Assembly: GCF_001750725.1 (NCBI RefSeq)
Contig: NZ_CP017279.1
Location: forward strand, 1,984,001-2,048,000
Origin: Enterobacter ludwigii
Lineage (GTDB): Bacteria; Pseudomonadota; Gammaproteobacteria; Enterobacterales; Enterobacteriaceae
Length of the DNA: 64,000 bases
Direction of reading: 5' to 3'
Shown here in pieces: positions 21,114-30,399 of this stretch. Position numbers and translations under genes: made by a program. Every line of letters begins with the position of its first letter. The first letter of the stretch is position 1. The notes beneath the pieces were generated by a model, which saw only the letters and a list, made by a program, of their open reading frames with translations, made no database searches and was not told the DNA's origin.

Positions 21114-22478
21114 GTGATTAGTATATTCGACATGTTCAAAGTGGGAATTGGCCCTTCGTCTTCCCATACTGTTGGCCCGATGAAGGCCGGTAAACAGTTC
21201 GTCGATGATCTGGTCGAAAAAGGATTACTGGAAAGCGTTACCCGTGTCGCCGTGGATGTTTACGGCTCATTGTCATTAACGGGTAAAGGCCACCACACCG
21301 ATATCGCCATTATTATGGGTCTGGCGGGCAATATGCCGGATACCGTAGATATTGATGCCATTCCGGCATTTATCCGCGACGTGGAAACGCGCGGCCGCCT
21401 GCTGTTGGCAAACGGTCAGCATGAAGTGGATTTCCCGCATGATGACGGCATGCGTTTTCGTAGCGATAACCTCTCCCTGCATGAAAACGGTATGCAGATC
21501 CACGCCTTTAACGGCGACAAAGTGATCTACAGCAAAACCTATTACTCCATTGGCGGTGGTTTTATCGTTGATGAGGAACACTTCGGCAAAGATACAACGG
21601 GTGATGTGAACGTACCTTACCCGTTCAAGTCCGCCAAAGAGATGCTGGACTACTGCCATGAAACCGGTCTGTCACTTTCCGGCATGGTGATGCAGAACGA
21701 ACTGGCGCTGCACAGCAAAAAAGAGATTGAAGACTATTTTGCGAACGTGTGGCAAACCATGCAGGCCTGTATCGATCGCGGCATGAACACCGAAGGCGTA
21801 CTGCCTGGGCCACTGCGCGTACCGCGTCGCGCCTCTGCGCTGCGCCGTATGCTGGTCACCACAGACAAATTCTCTAACGACCCGATGAACGTGGTCGACT
21901 GGGTGAACATGTTTGCGCTGGCGGTGAACGAAGAAAACGCCGCGGGTGGCCGGGTGGTGACTGCACCAACGAACGGCGCGTGCGGTATCGTTCCGGCGGT
22001 ACTGGCCTACTACGATCACTTTATTGAACCCGTAACGCCTGATATCTACATTCGCTACTTCCTGGCAGCAGGGGCGATTGGTGCGCTGTACAAGATGAAT
22101 GCGTCTATCTCTGGCGCTGAAGTGGGCTGTCAGGGTGAAGTGGGCGTGGCCTGTTCTATGGCCGCGGCCGGTCTTGCAGAGCTGCTGGGCGCCAGCCCGG
22201 AGCAGGTCTGTGTGGCGGCTGAAATCGGTATGGAACATAACCTCGGTCTCACCTGTGATCCGGTTGCGGGTCAGGTGCAGGTACCGTGCATTGAACGTAA
22301 CGCTATCGCGTCGGTAAAAGCGATCAACGCCACGCGTATGGCCATGCGCCGTACCAGCGAGCCACGCGTTTCGCTGGACAAGGTTATCGAGACCATGTAC
22401 GAAACCGGTAAAGACATGAACGCCAAATATCGTGAGACCTCCCGCGGCGGTCTGGCGATAAAGGTGCAGTGCGACTAA
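21114..22478 (+). CDS. sdaA: L-serine dehydratase 1 (GTG start)
   Basis: The 454-residue iron-sulfur L-serine deaminase converts serine to pyruvate and ammonia. The N-terminal beta domain begins with GIGPSSSHTVGPM. The catalytic alpha domain carries the [4Fe-4S] cysteines in NGACGIV, TCDPVAGQ and VPCIERN. The C-terminus GGLAIKVQCD, whose cysteine reaches into the active site in relatives, is intact. The GTG giving (M)ISIFDMFKV matches the E. coli start and has AGGAG eight bases upstream. E. coli sdaA is repressed by Lrp; the 180-base gap before it is AT-rich, with no site I can define. Confidence 0.97.
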   Translation: MISIFDMFKVGIGPSSSHTVGPMKAGKQFVDDLVEKGLLESVTRVAVDVYGSLSLTGKGHHTDIAIIMGLAGNMPDTVDIDAIPAFIRDVETRGRLLLANGQHEVDFPHDDGMRFRSDNLSLHENGMQIHAFNGDKVIYSKTYYSIGGGFIVDEEHFGKDTTGDVNVPYPFKSAKEMLDYCHETGLSLSGMVMQNELALHSKKEIEDYFANVWQTMQACIDRGMNTEGVLPGPLRVPRRASALRRMLVTTDKFSNDPMNVVDWVNMFALAVNEENAAGGRVVTAPTNGACGIVPAVLAYYDHFIEPVTPDIYIRYFLAAGAIGALYKMNASISGAEVGCQGEVGVACSMAAAGLAELLGASPEQVCVAAEIGMEHNLGLTCDPVAGQVQVPCIERNAIASVKAINATRMAMRRTSEPRVSLDKVIETMYETGKDMNAKYRETSRGGLAIKVQCD

Positions 22479-22499
22479 CCGTTTCGCCTCAACGCCTCT

Positions 22500-22533
22500 C
22501 TCGCCCATCTTCCACGGATGGGCGAATTTTTAT
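22500..22533 (+). terminator. Terminator after sdaA
   Basis: Arms CGCCCATC and GATGGGCG around a short loop are followed by AATTTTTAT. Confidence 0.85.
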
Positions 22534-22619
22534 CCCTTTCTCGTCGACTTAATATTTCCCCACTACACTTGCTGTGTTGCCTCGGCTTTTGGTGCTGAAG
22601 GCGTATTGGGCGGCCTCCC

Positions 22620-24218
22620 ATGCAAACAGCACAGAGGATCATAAAAAAGTATCGCCGAAAACGCGTCATCGTCTGCGTGATGGTTGCGCTTCTTACGCTC
22701 ATCATTACGCTGGGTATACGCTTTATTTCACAGCGTAACGTAAATCAGCAAAACACCCTGAACTTTGCGGCGCACTCCGTCAACGTGCTGGATAACGTCT
22801 TATTGCCGCTGGAAAAAGGGCGCAACCCGCTGCTGGCACTGGTCGGAGCGCCCTGCTCTCAGGCGCATTTAGTGTTACGAAAACAGGCGGCCTCACTGCA
22901 AACGGTGCGCTCAATTGCACTGGTCAAAGACGGTATCCTTTACTGTTCAAGTATTTTCGGCAATCGCGACGTCCCGTTGCGAGAGATTCAGCCTGCCCTG
23001 CCCTCCGCCGAAACAAAGCTGGTGCTCTCCACCGACAAATCCTTGCTTAAGGGAAGCCCGATCCTGATTCAGTGGTATCCGGTTTCTGATAGCGGAGAAG
23101 ATGGTGTGATGCAGATTGTGAATATCGATCTCATCACTCGCCTGATGCTGGAGCCACAGCGCCCGCTTATCACCGACGTGGCCCTGACCGTAGGGGATAA
23201 ATACCTGCGCTACGGTGAAAATGTCTCCGACTCGCTGACAATAAACGATGATGAGAGGGTTCTGCGCCAGCAATCCAGCCATTTCCCGTTCACCATTACC
23301 GTCAGTGGCCCGGGAGCCAGCGAGCTGGCGTTGATATATTTGCCCTCTCAGCTGCCGCTGGCGCTGATGCTCAGTCTCCTGATGGGTTACGTCGCCTGGC
23401 TTGCGACCGCGAACCGCATGAGTTTTACCTGGGAAATTAACCTTGGCCTGGCCGCGCGTGAATTTGAGCTGTTTTGCCAGCCGCTGCTGAATGCCCGCAC
23501 GCAGAAATGCGTGGGGGTGGAGATCCTGCTGCGCTGGAACAACCCCCGTCAGGGATGGATCTCCCCGGACGTTTTTATTCCGCTCGCCGAAGAGCACAAC
23601 CTGATTATCCCTCTCACACGTTACGTCATTAACGAGACGGTGAGTCAGATTGGCTATTTTCCGGCAACGCCCGGCTTCCACATTGGCATCAACGCCGCCG
23701 CCAGCCATTTCCGGCATGGAACGCTCATTCAGGACCTGAACCGCTACTGGTTCAGTGCGCACCCCAGCCAGCAGCTGATTGTGGAGCTGACGGAGCGTGA
23801 CGCGCTGCAGGACGTGGATTATCGCATTGTAAGAGAGCTACACCGTCAGGGCGTGAAGCTGGCCATTGATGATTTTGGCACCGGCAATAGCTCACTCTCG
23901 TGGCTGGAAAAGCTGCATCCGGACGTGCTGAAAATTGATAAGTCCTTTACCAGCGCTATCGGCACTGATGCCGTGAACTCCACGGTGACGGACATCATCA
24001 TTGCGCTCGGACAACGGCTTAGCATTGAGCTGGTGGCTGAAGGGGTAGAAACGCCCGAGCAGGCGCGGTATTTGCGTCATCACGGGGTAGAGGTACTGCA
24101 GGGATTTTTGTTTGCGCAGCCTATGCCGCTGAGGGAATTTCCGCAATGGCTGGCGGAGAGTTCGTCTCCGCCAGCACCGCGTAACGGGCATATCGTTCCG
24201 CTGATGCCGTTACGCTAG
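22620..24218 (+). CDS. pdeD: c-di-GMP phosphodiesterase PdeD (YoaD)
   Basis: A 532-residue inner-membrane protein. A transmembrane segment lies near residues 17-37 and another near 240-258. Between them is a periplasmic CSS-motif domain, with CS in GAPCSQAH and YCSS. The cytoplasmic EAL domain (about 265-515) degrades cyclic di-GMP. Its catalytic set is present: EILLRW (the EAL motif variant), the Asn in GINAA, TERD, DDFGTG, the Lys in KIDKSF and AEGVET. CSS-EAL proteins can be switched by disulfide formation, so dsbB in this window could act on it (inference). Its length equals E. coli PdeD. Confidence 0.95.
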   Translation: MQTAQRIIKKYRRKRVIVCVMVALLTLIITLGIRFISQRNVNQQNTLNFAAHSVNVLDNVLLPLEKGRNPLLALVGAPCSQAHLVLRKQAASLQTVRSIALVKDGILYCSSIFGNRDVPLREIQPALPSAETKLVLSTDKSLLKGSPILIQWYPVSDSGEDGVMQIVNIDLITRLMLEPQRPLITDVALTVGDKYLRYGENVSDSLTINDDERVLRQQSSHFPFTITVSGPGASELALIYLPSQLPLALMLSLLMGYVAWLATANRMSFTWEINLGLAAREFELFCQPLLNARTQKCVGVEILLRWNNPRQGWISPDVFIPLAEEHNLIIPLTRYVINETVSQIGYFPATPGFHIGINAAASHFRHGTLIQDLNRYWFSAHPSQQLIVELTERDALQDVDYRIVRELHRQGVKLAIDDFGTGNSSLSWLEKLHPDVLKIDKSFTSAIGTDAVNSTVTDIIIALGQRLSIELVAEGVETPEQARYLRHHGVEVLQGFLFAQPMPLREFPQWLAESSSPPAPRNGHIVPLMPLR

Positions 24219-24224
24219 GCTCAG

Positions 24225-25784
24225 TTACTCTTCTTCGTCGTGGGCCGACTGCTCTTTAACAATGCGCACCATATCGACGCGATAGTCATTCGCTTCGATT
24301 ATCGTGATCTGCAGCGGAGGCAGTTCAATGATATCGCCGGTCCGCGGGATTTGTCCGTTAACGGCAATAACCAGCCCAGCCACGGTCGCAATGTCCTCTT
24401 CATCGTTGATGATGTTTTCCAGACCCAGCGTGTGCTGTAGCGCGTGCAGATCGGTGGTGCCTTTCACCAGCCAGCCGTCACCGTCGGAGACAATTTCCGG
24501 GGTTTCATCCGCATCCGGGAATTCACCGGCAATGGCTTCAAGCACGTCGAGCGGCGTCACCAGACCCTGCACCACACCAAATTCATTGGTGACGATAACA
24601 AAGCTACCGCGTGCGCGGCGCAGGACGCCAAGCAGGTTGATAGGATCCAGCGTTTCCGGCACCACAATCGCCGGTGATGCGGCGGCGACGGCTTCGACGT
24701 TAATCCCTTCTTCCAGCGCCACCAGCATCTCTTTCGCACGCACCACGCCGATGATCTCGTCCAGTTCACCCCGGCATACCGGGAACAGGCTATGCGGTGA
24801 AGAGAGCAACTGCTGGCGAATCTCATTAACGCTCAGGCGGGAATCGACCCAGCTGATTTCACCGCGCGGGGTCATAATGCCGCGCAACGAGCGGGAGGCC
24901 AGGGAGAGCACGCCGTTAATCATATAGCGCTCTTCTTCCACAAATGCCCCTTCCGGGACGGGAACCGGGTTACGGCTTTCATTGTCATTCTGCACGTTGA
25001 CCTGACGGCGACCGCCCATCAGACGCAGAATCGCATCAGCCGTACGCGCACGCAGCGGCTGGGTAGACTGCTGCTTGATAAAGTTATGTCGTGCAATCTG
25101 GTTAAACAGCTCGATGAGGATCGAGAAGCCAATGGCTGCGTACAGGTAGCCTTTTGGTATATGGAAGCCAAAACCTTCCGCCACCAGGCTCAGACCAATC
25201 ATCAGCAGGAAGCTAAGGCAGAGCACCACGACCGTCGGATGCTGATTCACAAAGCGCGTCAGTGGCTTAGACGCCAGCAGCATCACCGCCATCGCGATAA
25301 CCACCGCAGCCATCATCACCGGGAGGTGGTTCACCATGCCGACAGCCGTGATCACCGCATCCAGCGAGAAGACCGCATCAAGCACCACGATCTGCAGTAC
25401 CACGACCCAAAAGCTGGCATAGCCTTTACCGTGTCCATCATCGTGCTGGCGATTTTCCAGCCGCTCGTGAAGCTCTGTCGTTGCTTTGAAAAGCAGGAAT
25501 ATCCCCCCGAGCAGCATGATCAAATCACGGCCGGAGAAAGTGAAATCCATGACGGAAAAAAGCGGCTTCGTCAGCGTAACCATCCACGAGATCACGGACA
25601 GCAGTGCCAGACGCATGACCAGAGCCAGAGAGAGGCCGATCAGACGCGCTTTATCACGTTGTTTTGGCGGCAGTTTGTCCGCAAGGATGGCAATAAACAC
25701 CAGGTTATCAATGCCGAGAACAATCTCAAGCACGACCAGCGTGAGCAATCCCACCCAGATTGACGGGTCCATTAAGAATTCCAT
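24225..25784 (-). CDS. yoaE: TerC/CBS-domain membrane protein YoaE
   Basis: A 519-residue inner-membrane protein. The N-terminal TerC-like domain has about seven hydrophobic segments with acidic residues in membrane motifs such as [12 protein letters not shown] and [13 protein letters not shown], which suggest a metal or cation path. A paired CBS module (about 300-420) and a C-terminal CorC/HlyC transporter-associated domain follow. Relatives handle Mn2+ or tellurite, but the substrate of YoaE is not known. It is convergent with pdeD and divergent from manX. Confidence 0.93.
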   Translation of the reverse strand: MEFLMDPSIWVGLLTLVVLEIVLGIDNLVFIAILADKLPPKQRDKARLIGLSLALVMRLALLSVISWMVTLTKPLFSVMDFTFSGRDLIMLLGGIFLLFKATTELHERLENRQHDDGHGKGYASFWVVVLQIVVLDAVFSLDAVITAVGMVNHLPVMMAAVVIAMAVMLLASKPLTRFVNQHPTVVVLCLSFLLMIGLSLVAEGFGFHIPKGYLYAAIGFSILIELFNQIARHNFIKQQSTQPLRARTADAILRLMGGRRQVNVQNDNESRNPVPVPEGAFVEEERYMINGVLSLASRSLRGIMTPRGEISWVDSRLSVNEIRQQLLSSPHSLFPVCRGELDEIIGVVRAKEMLVALEEGINVEAVAAASPAIVVPETLDPINLLGVLRRARGSFVIVTNEFGVVQGLVTPLDVLEAIAGEFPDADETPEIVSDGDGWLVKGTTDLHALQHTLGLENIINDEEDIATVAGLVIAVNGQIPRTGDIIELPPLQITIIEANDYRVDMVRIVKEQSAHDEEE

Positions 25785-26077
25785 GAAACGCTCCTGCTAA
25801 CGGAATGACCAAACGGTGCCCCACTCAACGTGGGCAAAACAGAGGCAGACAGAGTCGATACGTGGCGAGGATCGCCGGTGAAACAGGCGCGGAATGGCCT
25901 GGAGGATGACTGACGTCGGTGACGGTCCATATAGTGGGCTGTAGCCCTATACTCCTGAACAATTAAACGGAGGCTAAACATATCAGAGACAATGCGTTTT
26001 TAGCAAAGATTTACGTTCCTTTGCAAAGATCTGTAACACAGCTGCTTTACCTTACAGATAATTCTGTAACCCATAGC

Positions 26078-26105
26078 TAAATTACGGATCTTCATCACAT
26101 AAATT
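26078..26105 (+). promoter_or_regulatory. CRP site of manXYZ
   Basis: ACGGA-N6-TCACA (26084-26099) is a half-strong CRP site directly upstream of the Mlc operator. The arrangement matches the E. coli manX promoter, which is activated by cAMP-CRP. The left half site is weak. Confidence 0.55.
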
Positions 26106-26129
26106 ATTTTTTCACTATCTAAAATAATT
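26102..26129 (+). promoter_or_regulatory. Mlc operator of manXYZ
   Basis: A perfect inverted repeat, AATTATTTT and AAAATAATT separated by 10 bases, matches the Mlc (DgsA) operator pattern. Mlc represses manXYZ until it is sequestered by dephosphorylated PtsG. It sits about 120 bases before the manX start. Confidence 0.72.
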
Positions 26130-26246
26130 CGCGGAAGTCTTAGTTTTTTAACTCTAACCCTTTTCTGAATCGATTCGGTTGGCCAGATACGATTCACAGT
26201 GCGACTGCCTGGCAGGCGTATTAATGATAATAAAAGGAGGTAGCAA

Positions 26247-27209
26247 GTGACCATTGCTATTGTCATAGGCACACATGGTTGGGCTGCAGAGCAGTTACTC
26301 AAAACAGCAGAGATGCTGTTGGGTGAGCAGGAAAACGTCGGCTGGATCGATTTCGTTCCCGGTGAAAACGCTGAAACGCTGATTGAGAAGTACACTGCTC
26401 AACTGCAGAAACTGGATACCAGCAAAGGCGTGCTGTTTCTCGTTGATACATGGGGAGGCAGTCCGTTCAATGCTGCCAGCCGCATTGTCGTCGATAAAGA
26501 GCATTATGAAGTTGTCGCCGGGGTGAATATCCCCATGTTGGTGGAAACCTTCATGGCACGCGACGACAATCCGAGTTTTGATGAACTGGTCGCTCTGGCA
26601 GTTGAAACCGGTCGCGAAGGCGTGAAAGCGCTGAAAGCACAACCGGCTGAGAAGCCTGCTCCAGTGGCCGCGGCGCCAAAAGCCGCAGCCCCAGCGAAGC
26701 CCATGGGCCCGAATGATTACATGGTGATCGGCCTTGCCCGTATCGATGACCGTTTAATCCACGGCCAGGTGGCAACGCGCTGGACCAAAGAGACCAACGT
26801 TCGACGCATTATTGTCGTCAGCGACGAAGTTGCTGCTGATACCGTACGTAAAACCCTTCTGACACAGGTTGCTCCTCCTGGCGTTACCGCGCACGTGGTG
26901 GATGTCGCCAAAATGATCCGCGTTTATAACAACCCGAAATATGCGGGCGAGCGCGTGATGCTGCTGTTCACAAACCCGACAGACGTTGAACGCCTGGTTG
27001 AAGGCGGCGTGAAAATTACCTCCGTAAACATTGGTGGTATGGCATTCCGTCAGGGCAAAACGCAGGTCAACAACGCCATTTCAGTCGATGCGAAAGATAT
27101 CGAGGCATTCAACAAGCTGAATGCACGCGGTATCGAACTGGAAGCCCGTAAGGTTTCCACGGATCAGAAACTGAAAATGATGGATCTGATCGGTAAAGTT
27201 GGGAAATAA
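26247..27209 (+). CDS. manX: Mannose PTS enzyme IIAB (GTG start)
   Basis: A 320-residue fused IIA-IIB protein of the mannose-family phosphotransferase system, which phosphorylates mannose, glucose, glucosamine and others during uptake. The IIA domain (1-130) carries the phosphorylated H10 (GTHGW). An Ala/Pro-rich linker (about 131-153, three residues shorter than in E. coli) leads to IIB with the phosphorylated H172 (RLIHGQV). The GTG start is preceded by a strong AAAGGAGG. It is first in manXYZ-yobD. Confidence 0.97.
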   Translation: MTIAIVIGTHGWAAEQLLKTAEMLLGEQENVGWIDFVPGENAETLIEKYTAQLQKLDTSKGVLFLVDTWGGSPFNAASRIVVDKEHYEVVAGVNIPMLVETFMARDDNPSFDELVALAVETGREGVKALKAQPAEKPAPVAAAPKAAAPAKPMGPNDYMVIGLARIDDRLIHGQVATRWTKETNVRRIIVVSDEVAADTVRKTLLTQVAPPGVTAHVVDVAKMIRVYNNPKYAGERVMLLFTNPTDVERLVEGGVKITSVNIGGMAFRQGKTQVNNAISVDAKDIEAFNKLNARGIELEARKVSTDQKLKMMDLIGKVGK

Positions 27210-27256
27210 GCCCGCGCCGGTTTTTCACATAAAGCTTATGTAATAGGAGAAGTACA

Positions 27257-28057
27257 ATGGAGATTACCACTCTTCAGATTGTGCTGGTGTTCATCGTCGC
27301 GTGTATTGCGGGTATGGAATCCGTACTTGATGAATTTCAGTTCCACCGCCCTCTGGTGGCCTGTACGTTGATTGGTGCCGTTCTGGGTGATATGAAAACC
27401 GGGATCATCATCGGTGGTACCCTGGAAATGATTGCCCTGGGCTGGATGAACATCGGTGCGGCAGTTGCGCCTGATGCCGCGCTGGCGTCCATCATTTCTA
27501 CGGTTCTGGTTATTGCCGGTCACCAGAGTATCGGTGCAGGTATTGCCCTGGCCATCCCGCTGGCAGCAGCAGGTCAGGTACTGACCATCATCGTGCGTAC
27601 TATCACCGTGGCTTTCCAGCACGCGGCGGATAAGGCGGCCGAAAATGGCAACCTGACGGCGCTCTCCTGGATCCACGTATCGTCCCTGTTCCTGCAGGCG
27701 ATGCGTATCGCGATCCCGGCCGTTATCGTTGCGATCTCCGTCGGTACCAGTGAAGTACAGAGCATGCTGAACGCCATTCCAGAAGTGGTCACCGGCGGTC
27801 TGAACATCGCAGGCGGTATGATTGTGGTGGTTGGTTATGCGATGGTTATCAATATGATGCGCGCAGGCTACCTGATGCCGTTCTTCTACCTCGGCTTCGT
27901 TACTGCTGCGTTCACCAACTTCAACCTGGTTGCGCTGGGTGTGATTGGTGCAGTGATGGCGATTCTCTACATCCAGCTCAGCCCGAAATATAACCGCGTT
28001 GCGGGTGCCCCAGCGCAGGCTGCTGGTAATAACGATCTCGATAACGAACTGGACTAG
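27257..28057 (+). CDS. manY: Mannose PTS enzyme IIC
   Basis: The 266-residue integral membrane IIC subunit forms the sugar channel with IID (ManZ). Multiple hydrophobic segments are visible from residue 5 onward, with conserved GGTLEMIALGWMNIGAAVAPD near residues 55-75. The ATG has GGAGAAG upstream. In E. coli the man permease is also the entry route for phage lambda DNA and some microcins; whether that holds here is not visible. It is 3 bases from the manZ region. Confidence 0.97.
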   Translation: MEITTLQIVLVFIVACIAGMESVLDEFQFHRPLVACTLIGAVLGDMKTGIIIGGTLEMIALGWMNIGAAVAPDAALASIISTVLVIAGHQSIGAGIALAIPLAAAGQVLTIIVRTITVAFQHAADKAAENGNLTALSWIHVSSLFLQAMRIAIPAVIVAISVGTSEVQSMLNAIPEVVTGGLNIAGGMIVVVGYAMVINMMRAGYLMPFFYLGFVTAAFTNFNLVALGVIGAVMAILYIQLSPKYNRVAGAPAQAAGNNDLDNELD

Positions 28058-28069
28058 CAGGTGAGCGAA

Positions 28070-28921
28070 ATGGTTGATATGACAAAAACTACCACCGAGA
28101 AAAAACTCACTCCGGGTGATATTCGTGGCGTGTTCATCCGTTCTAACCTGTTTCAGGGTTCATGGAACTTCGAACGTATGCAGGCGCTGGGCTTCTGTTT
28201 CTCCATGGTACCGGCTATCAAACGCCTGTATCCGGAAAACAACGAAGCGCGCCGTCAGGCGATTAAGCGTCACCTGGAATTCTTTAACACCCATCCTTAT
28301 GTGGCGGCTCCGGTTCTGGGCGTGACGTTGGCGATGGAAGAGCAGCGTGCAAACGGCGCAGAGATTGACGATGGTGCCATCAACGGTATCAAAGTCGGTC
28401 TGATGGGCCCGCTGGCCGGCGTCGGTGACCCAATCTTCTGGGGTACCGTGCGTCCGGTCTTCGCGGCGCTGGGTGCTGGTATCGCCATGAGCGGAAGCCT
28501 GCTTGGGCCACTGCTGTTCTTCATCCTGTTCAACGCGGTGCGTCTGCTGACCCGTTACTACGGTGTGGCTTACGGTTACCGTAAAGGGGTGGACATCGTT
28601 AAGGATATGGGCGGCGGCTTCCTGCAGAAACTGACTGAGGGGGCGTCAATCCTCGGCCTGTTTGTCATGGGGGCACTGGTTAACAAGTGGACGCACGTGA
28701 ACATCCCGCTGGTGGTGTCCACCATCACCGGTCAGGATGGTCAGACCCGTGTTACCACCGTGCAGACGATTCTGGACCAGCTGATGCCGGGTCTGGTACC
28801 GCTGCTGCTGACCTTCGCCTGTATGTGGCTGCTGCGTAAGAAAGTTAACCCGCTGTGGATCATTGTTGGCTTCTTCGTCATCGGTATCGCGGGCTACGCT
28901 GTCGGTCTGCTGGGCCTGTAA
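28070..28921 (+). CDS. manZ: Mannose PTS enzyme IID
   Basis: The 283-residue IID subunit of the mannose permease. The N-terminal half is soluble and helical (SNLFQGSWNFERMQ, AIKRLYPENN), and the C-terminal part has hydrophobic segments. GPLAGVGDPIFWGT is the family signature. The ATG giving MVDMTKTT is preceded by AGGTGAG and gives the 283-residue family length; a GTG three codons upstream is possible. A terminator follows the gene, but yobD begins only 54 bases later and may be read through. Confidence 0.96.
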   Translation: MVDMTKTTTEKKLTPGDIRGVFIRSNLFQGSWNFERMQALGFCFSMVPAIKRLYPENNEARRQAIKRHLEFFNTHPYVAAPVLGVTLAMEEQRANGAEIDDGAINGIKVGLMGPLAGVGDPIFWGTVRPVFAALGAGIAMSGSLLGPLLFFILFNAVRLLTRYYGVAYGYRKGVDIVKDMGGGFLQKLTEGASILGLFVMGALVNKWTHVNIPLVVSTITGQDGQTRVTTVQTILDQLMPGLVPLLLTFACMWLLRKKVNPLWIIVGFFVIGIAGYAVGLLGL

Positions 28922-28935
28922 GACATCACGTAATA

Positions 28936-28962
28936 CGCCGGGGGCTTGCCCCCGGTTTTTTT
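28936..28962 (+). terminator. Terminator after manZ
   Basis: CCGGGGGC-TT-GCCCCCGG is followed by seven T. It is a textbook intrinsic terminator separating manXYZ from yobD. Confidence 0.93.
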
Positions 28963-28975
28963 ATCTGGAGGATGA

Positions 28976-29434
28976 ATGACTGTCACGGACATCGTACTGG
29001 TTTTGTTTATTGTGGCCCTTCTGGCATATGCGATCTATGACGAGTTCATCATGCCCCGCCGCCACGGCGAAACGCTGCTCTCCCTGCCCCTTCTGCGACG
29101 CGGCCGCGTGGATGCGTTTATCTTCGCCGGTCTCATCGTCATTCTTATATACAACAACGTGACCGGTCATGGTGCAATATTAACCACATGGTTATTATGT
29201 GCGCTGGCATTAATGGCGATTTATCTGTTCTGGATCCGTGTTCCGAAAATCATTTTTAAAAGCCGCGGGTTTTTCTTCGCCAATGTATGGATAGAATATA
29301 ACCGTATTAAAGAGATGAATTTATCGGAAGATGGTGTACTGGTGATGCAATTAGAGCAACGCCGGCTGCTTATTCGGGTCAAGAATATTGACGACCTGGA
29401 AAGAATATACAAACTTATGCTTAAAACTCAGTAA
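28976..29434 (+). CDS. yobD: DUF986 membrane protein YobD
   Basis: A 152-residue inner-membrane protein of the DUF986 family, with three hydrophobic segments (about 3-20, 46-62, 68-86) and a cytoplasmic C-terminal domain ([15 protein letters not shown]). Its function is unknown, and its length equals the E. coli protein. GGAGG precedes the ATG. It lies behind the man operon terminator and before the mntP control region. Confidence 0.94.
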   Translation: MTVTDIVLVLFIVALLAYAIYDEFIMPRRHGETLLSLPLLRRGRVDAFIFAGLIVILIYNNVTGHGAILTTWLLCALALMAIYLFWIRVPKIIFKSRGFFFANVWIEYNRIKEMNLSEDGVLVMQLEQRRLLIRVKNIDDLERIYKLMLKTQ

Positions 29435-29441
29435 GTTAACC

Positions 29442-29459
29442 ACATAGCTTTGGCTATAT
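29442..29459 (+). promoter_or_regulatory. MntR-type operator 1 of mntP
   Basis: ATAGC-TTTG-GCTAT (29444-29457) is a palindrome that fits the MntR box seen at E. coli mntH and mntP. With box 2 it forms a pair about 41 bases apart centre to centre. MntR with Mn2+ activates mntP in E. coli. Confidence 0.7.
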
Positions 29460-29482
29460 TCTGCGTTTATTTTGCGCACCTG

Positions 29483-29500
29483 ATATAGCCAAAGCTATAT
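29483..29500 (+). promoter_or_regulatory. MntR-type operator 2 of mntP
   Basis: ATAGC-CAAA-GCTAT (29485-29498) is the exact reverse complement of the 14-base core of box 1. The two boxes therefore also form a larger inverted repeat in which 16 bases of each arm pair. Confidence 0.7.
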
Positions 29501-29553
29501 TCCATTCTGTCATTTCTCTTATATTTATTAACGTTATTTTCACGCATAAATCT

Positions 29554-29570
29554 AAATGAAAATCGTTATC
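29554..29570 (+). promoter_or_regulatory. Fur-box-like sequence upstream of mntP
   Basis: AAATGAAAATCGTTATC agrees at about 14 of 17 positions with the Fur consensus core. It lies between the MntR boxes and the riboswitch. A Fur role is inference from the sequence. Confidence 0.45.
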
Positions 29571-29640
29571 AACACCTTGACGAAATAATGCCGTTTCATT
29601 GTTGTTTTATATTCTCAAAATATGTTAAGGTTGCGCCCGT

Positions 29641-29832
29641 CGTTGGGGAGTAGCTGATTTCCTGTTCGCAGGAAATGTACGTGTCAACATACTCGTTGAA
29701 AAACGTGGCACGTACGGACCGTTTGCCGCACAGATTTGTGCAAGGCGGTCAGGCGAGACCATAGATACATCAACTGCTGTTTACTGGGGGCAGTGATGTG
29801 TCATATGGATATCCCCCGGTCTGGACGCTTTA
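29641..29832 (+). ncRNA. yybP-ykoY manganese riboswitch in the mntP leader
   Basis: The leader holds the conserved yybP-ykoY elements: TTGGGGAGTAGC at the 5' side of the aptamer (29643-29654) and AGGCGAGACCATAGA at the 3' side (29751-29765), with two paired arms between. This class binds Mn2+ and in E. coli mntP raises translation when manganese is high. The segment 29766-29832 contains a G5/C5 pairing potential (GGGGG near 29786, CCCCC near 29814) that may form the expression platform. The ribosome site of mntP is weak, as expected for a regulated start. Confidence 0.88.
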
Positions 29833-30399
29833 ATGAATATCTCCGCAACCCTTCTTCTTGCTTTCGGTATGTCCATGGACGCTTTTGCCGCTTCCATCGG
29901 TAAAGGTGCCTCGCTGCACAAACCCAAATTCTCTGAAGCGCTACGCACAGGCCTTATCTTTGGTGCTATCGAAACGCTGACACCGCTCATCGGCTGGGGT
30001 CTTGGTATGCTGGCAAGCCAGTTCATACTGGAGTGGAACCACTGGATCGCTTTCGTGCTGCTCGTATTTCTGGGGGGGCGAATGGTGATTGAAGGTTTTC
30101 GCGGCAATGGCGATGAGGAAGACGAGCCGCAGCACCGCCACGGTTTCTGGCTGCTGGTGACCACCGCCATCGCCACCAGTCTCGACGCCATGGCCGTCGG
30201 TGTGGGCCTGGCATTCCTGCAGGTCAATATTATTGCGACCGCGCTGGCCATTGGTTGTGCCACGCTGATTATGTCGACGCTGGGAATGATGGTTGGCCGG
30301 TTTATTGGCCCCCTGCTGGGCAAACGCGCCGAGATCCTGGGCGGTATCGTGCTGATTGGCATTGGTGCCCAGATCCTCTGGGCACACTTCGCCGGTTAA
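29833..30399 (+). CDS. mntP: Manganese exporter MntP
   Basis: A 188-residue inner-membrane Mn2+ efflux pump with six hydrophobic segments arranged as two repeats. The ion-binding acidic and polar residues are in [11 protein letters not shown] (first repeat) and [11 protein letters not shown] (second repeat). Length equals E. coli MntP. Control is layered: MntR boxes, a possible Fur box and a manganese riboswitch lie in the 400 bases upstream. Its last 4 bases overlap the end of convergent rlmA. Confidence 0.97.
   Translation: MNISATLLLAFGMSMDAFAASIGKGASLHKPKFSEALRTGLIFGAIETLTPLIGWGLGMLASQFILEWNHWIAFVLLVFLGGRMVIEGFRGNGDEEDEPQHRHGFWLLVTTAIATSLDAMAVGVGLAFLQVNIIATALAIGCATLIMSTLGMMVGRFIGPLLGKRAEILGGIVLIGIGAQILWAHFAG

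Larger units (their letters stand above)
25785..26246. other. Control region between yoaE and manX
   Basis: This 462-base gap serves two divergent genes. The left half, next to yoaE, is GC-richer and holds no gene I can support. The right half is AT-rich and contains CRP- and Mlc-type sites for manX. No small RNA or leader peptide is recognisable. Confidence 0.6.

Noticed and set aside
25772..25981. A 69-codon frame upstream of yoaE as a leader peptide.
   Set aside because: It overlaps the yoaE start, has no ribosome site or conserved feature, and is rich in chance-type residues.
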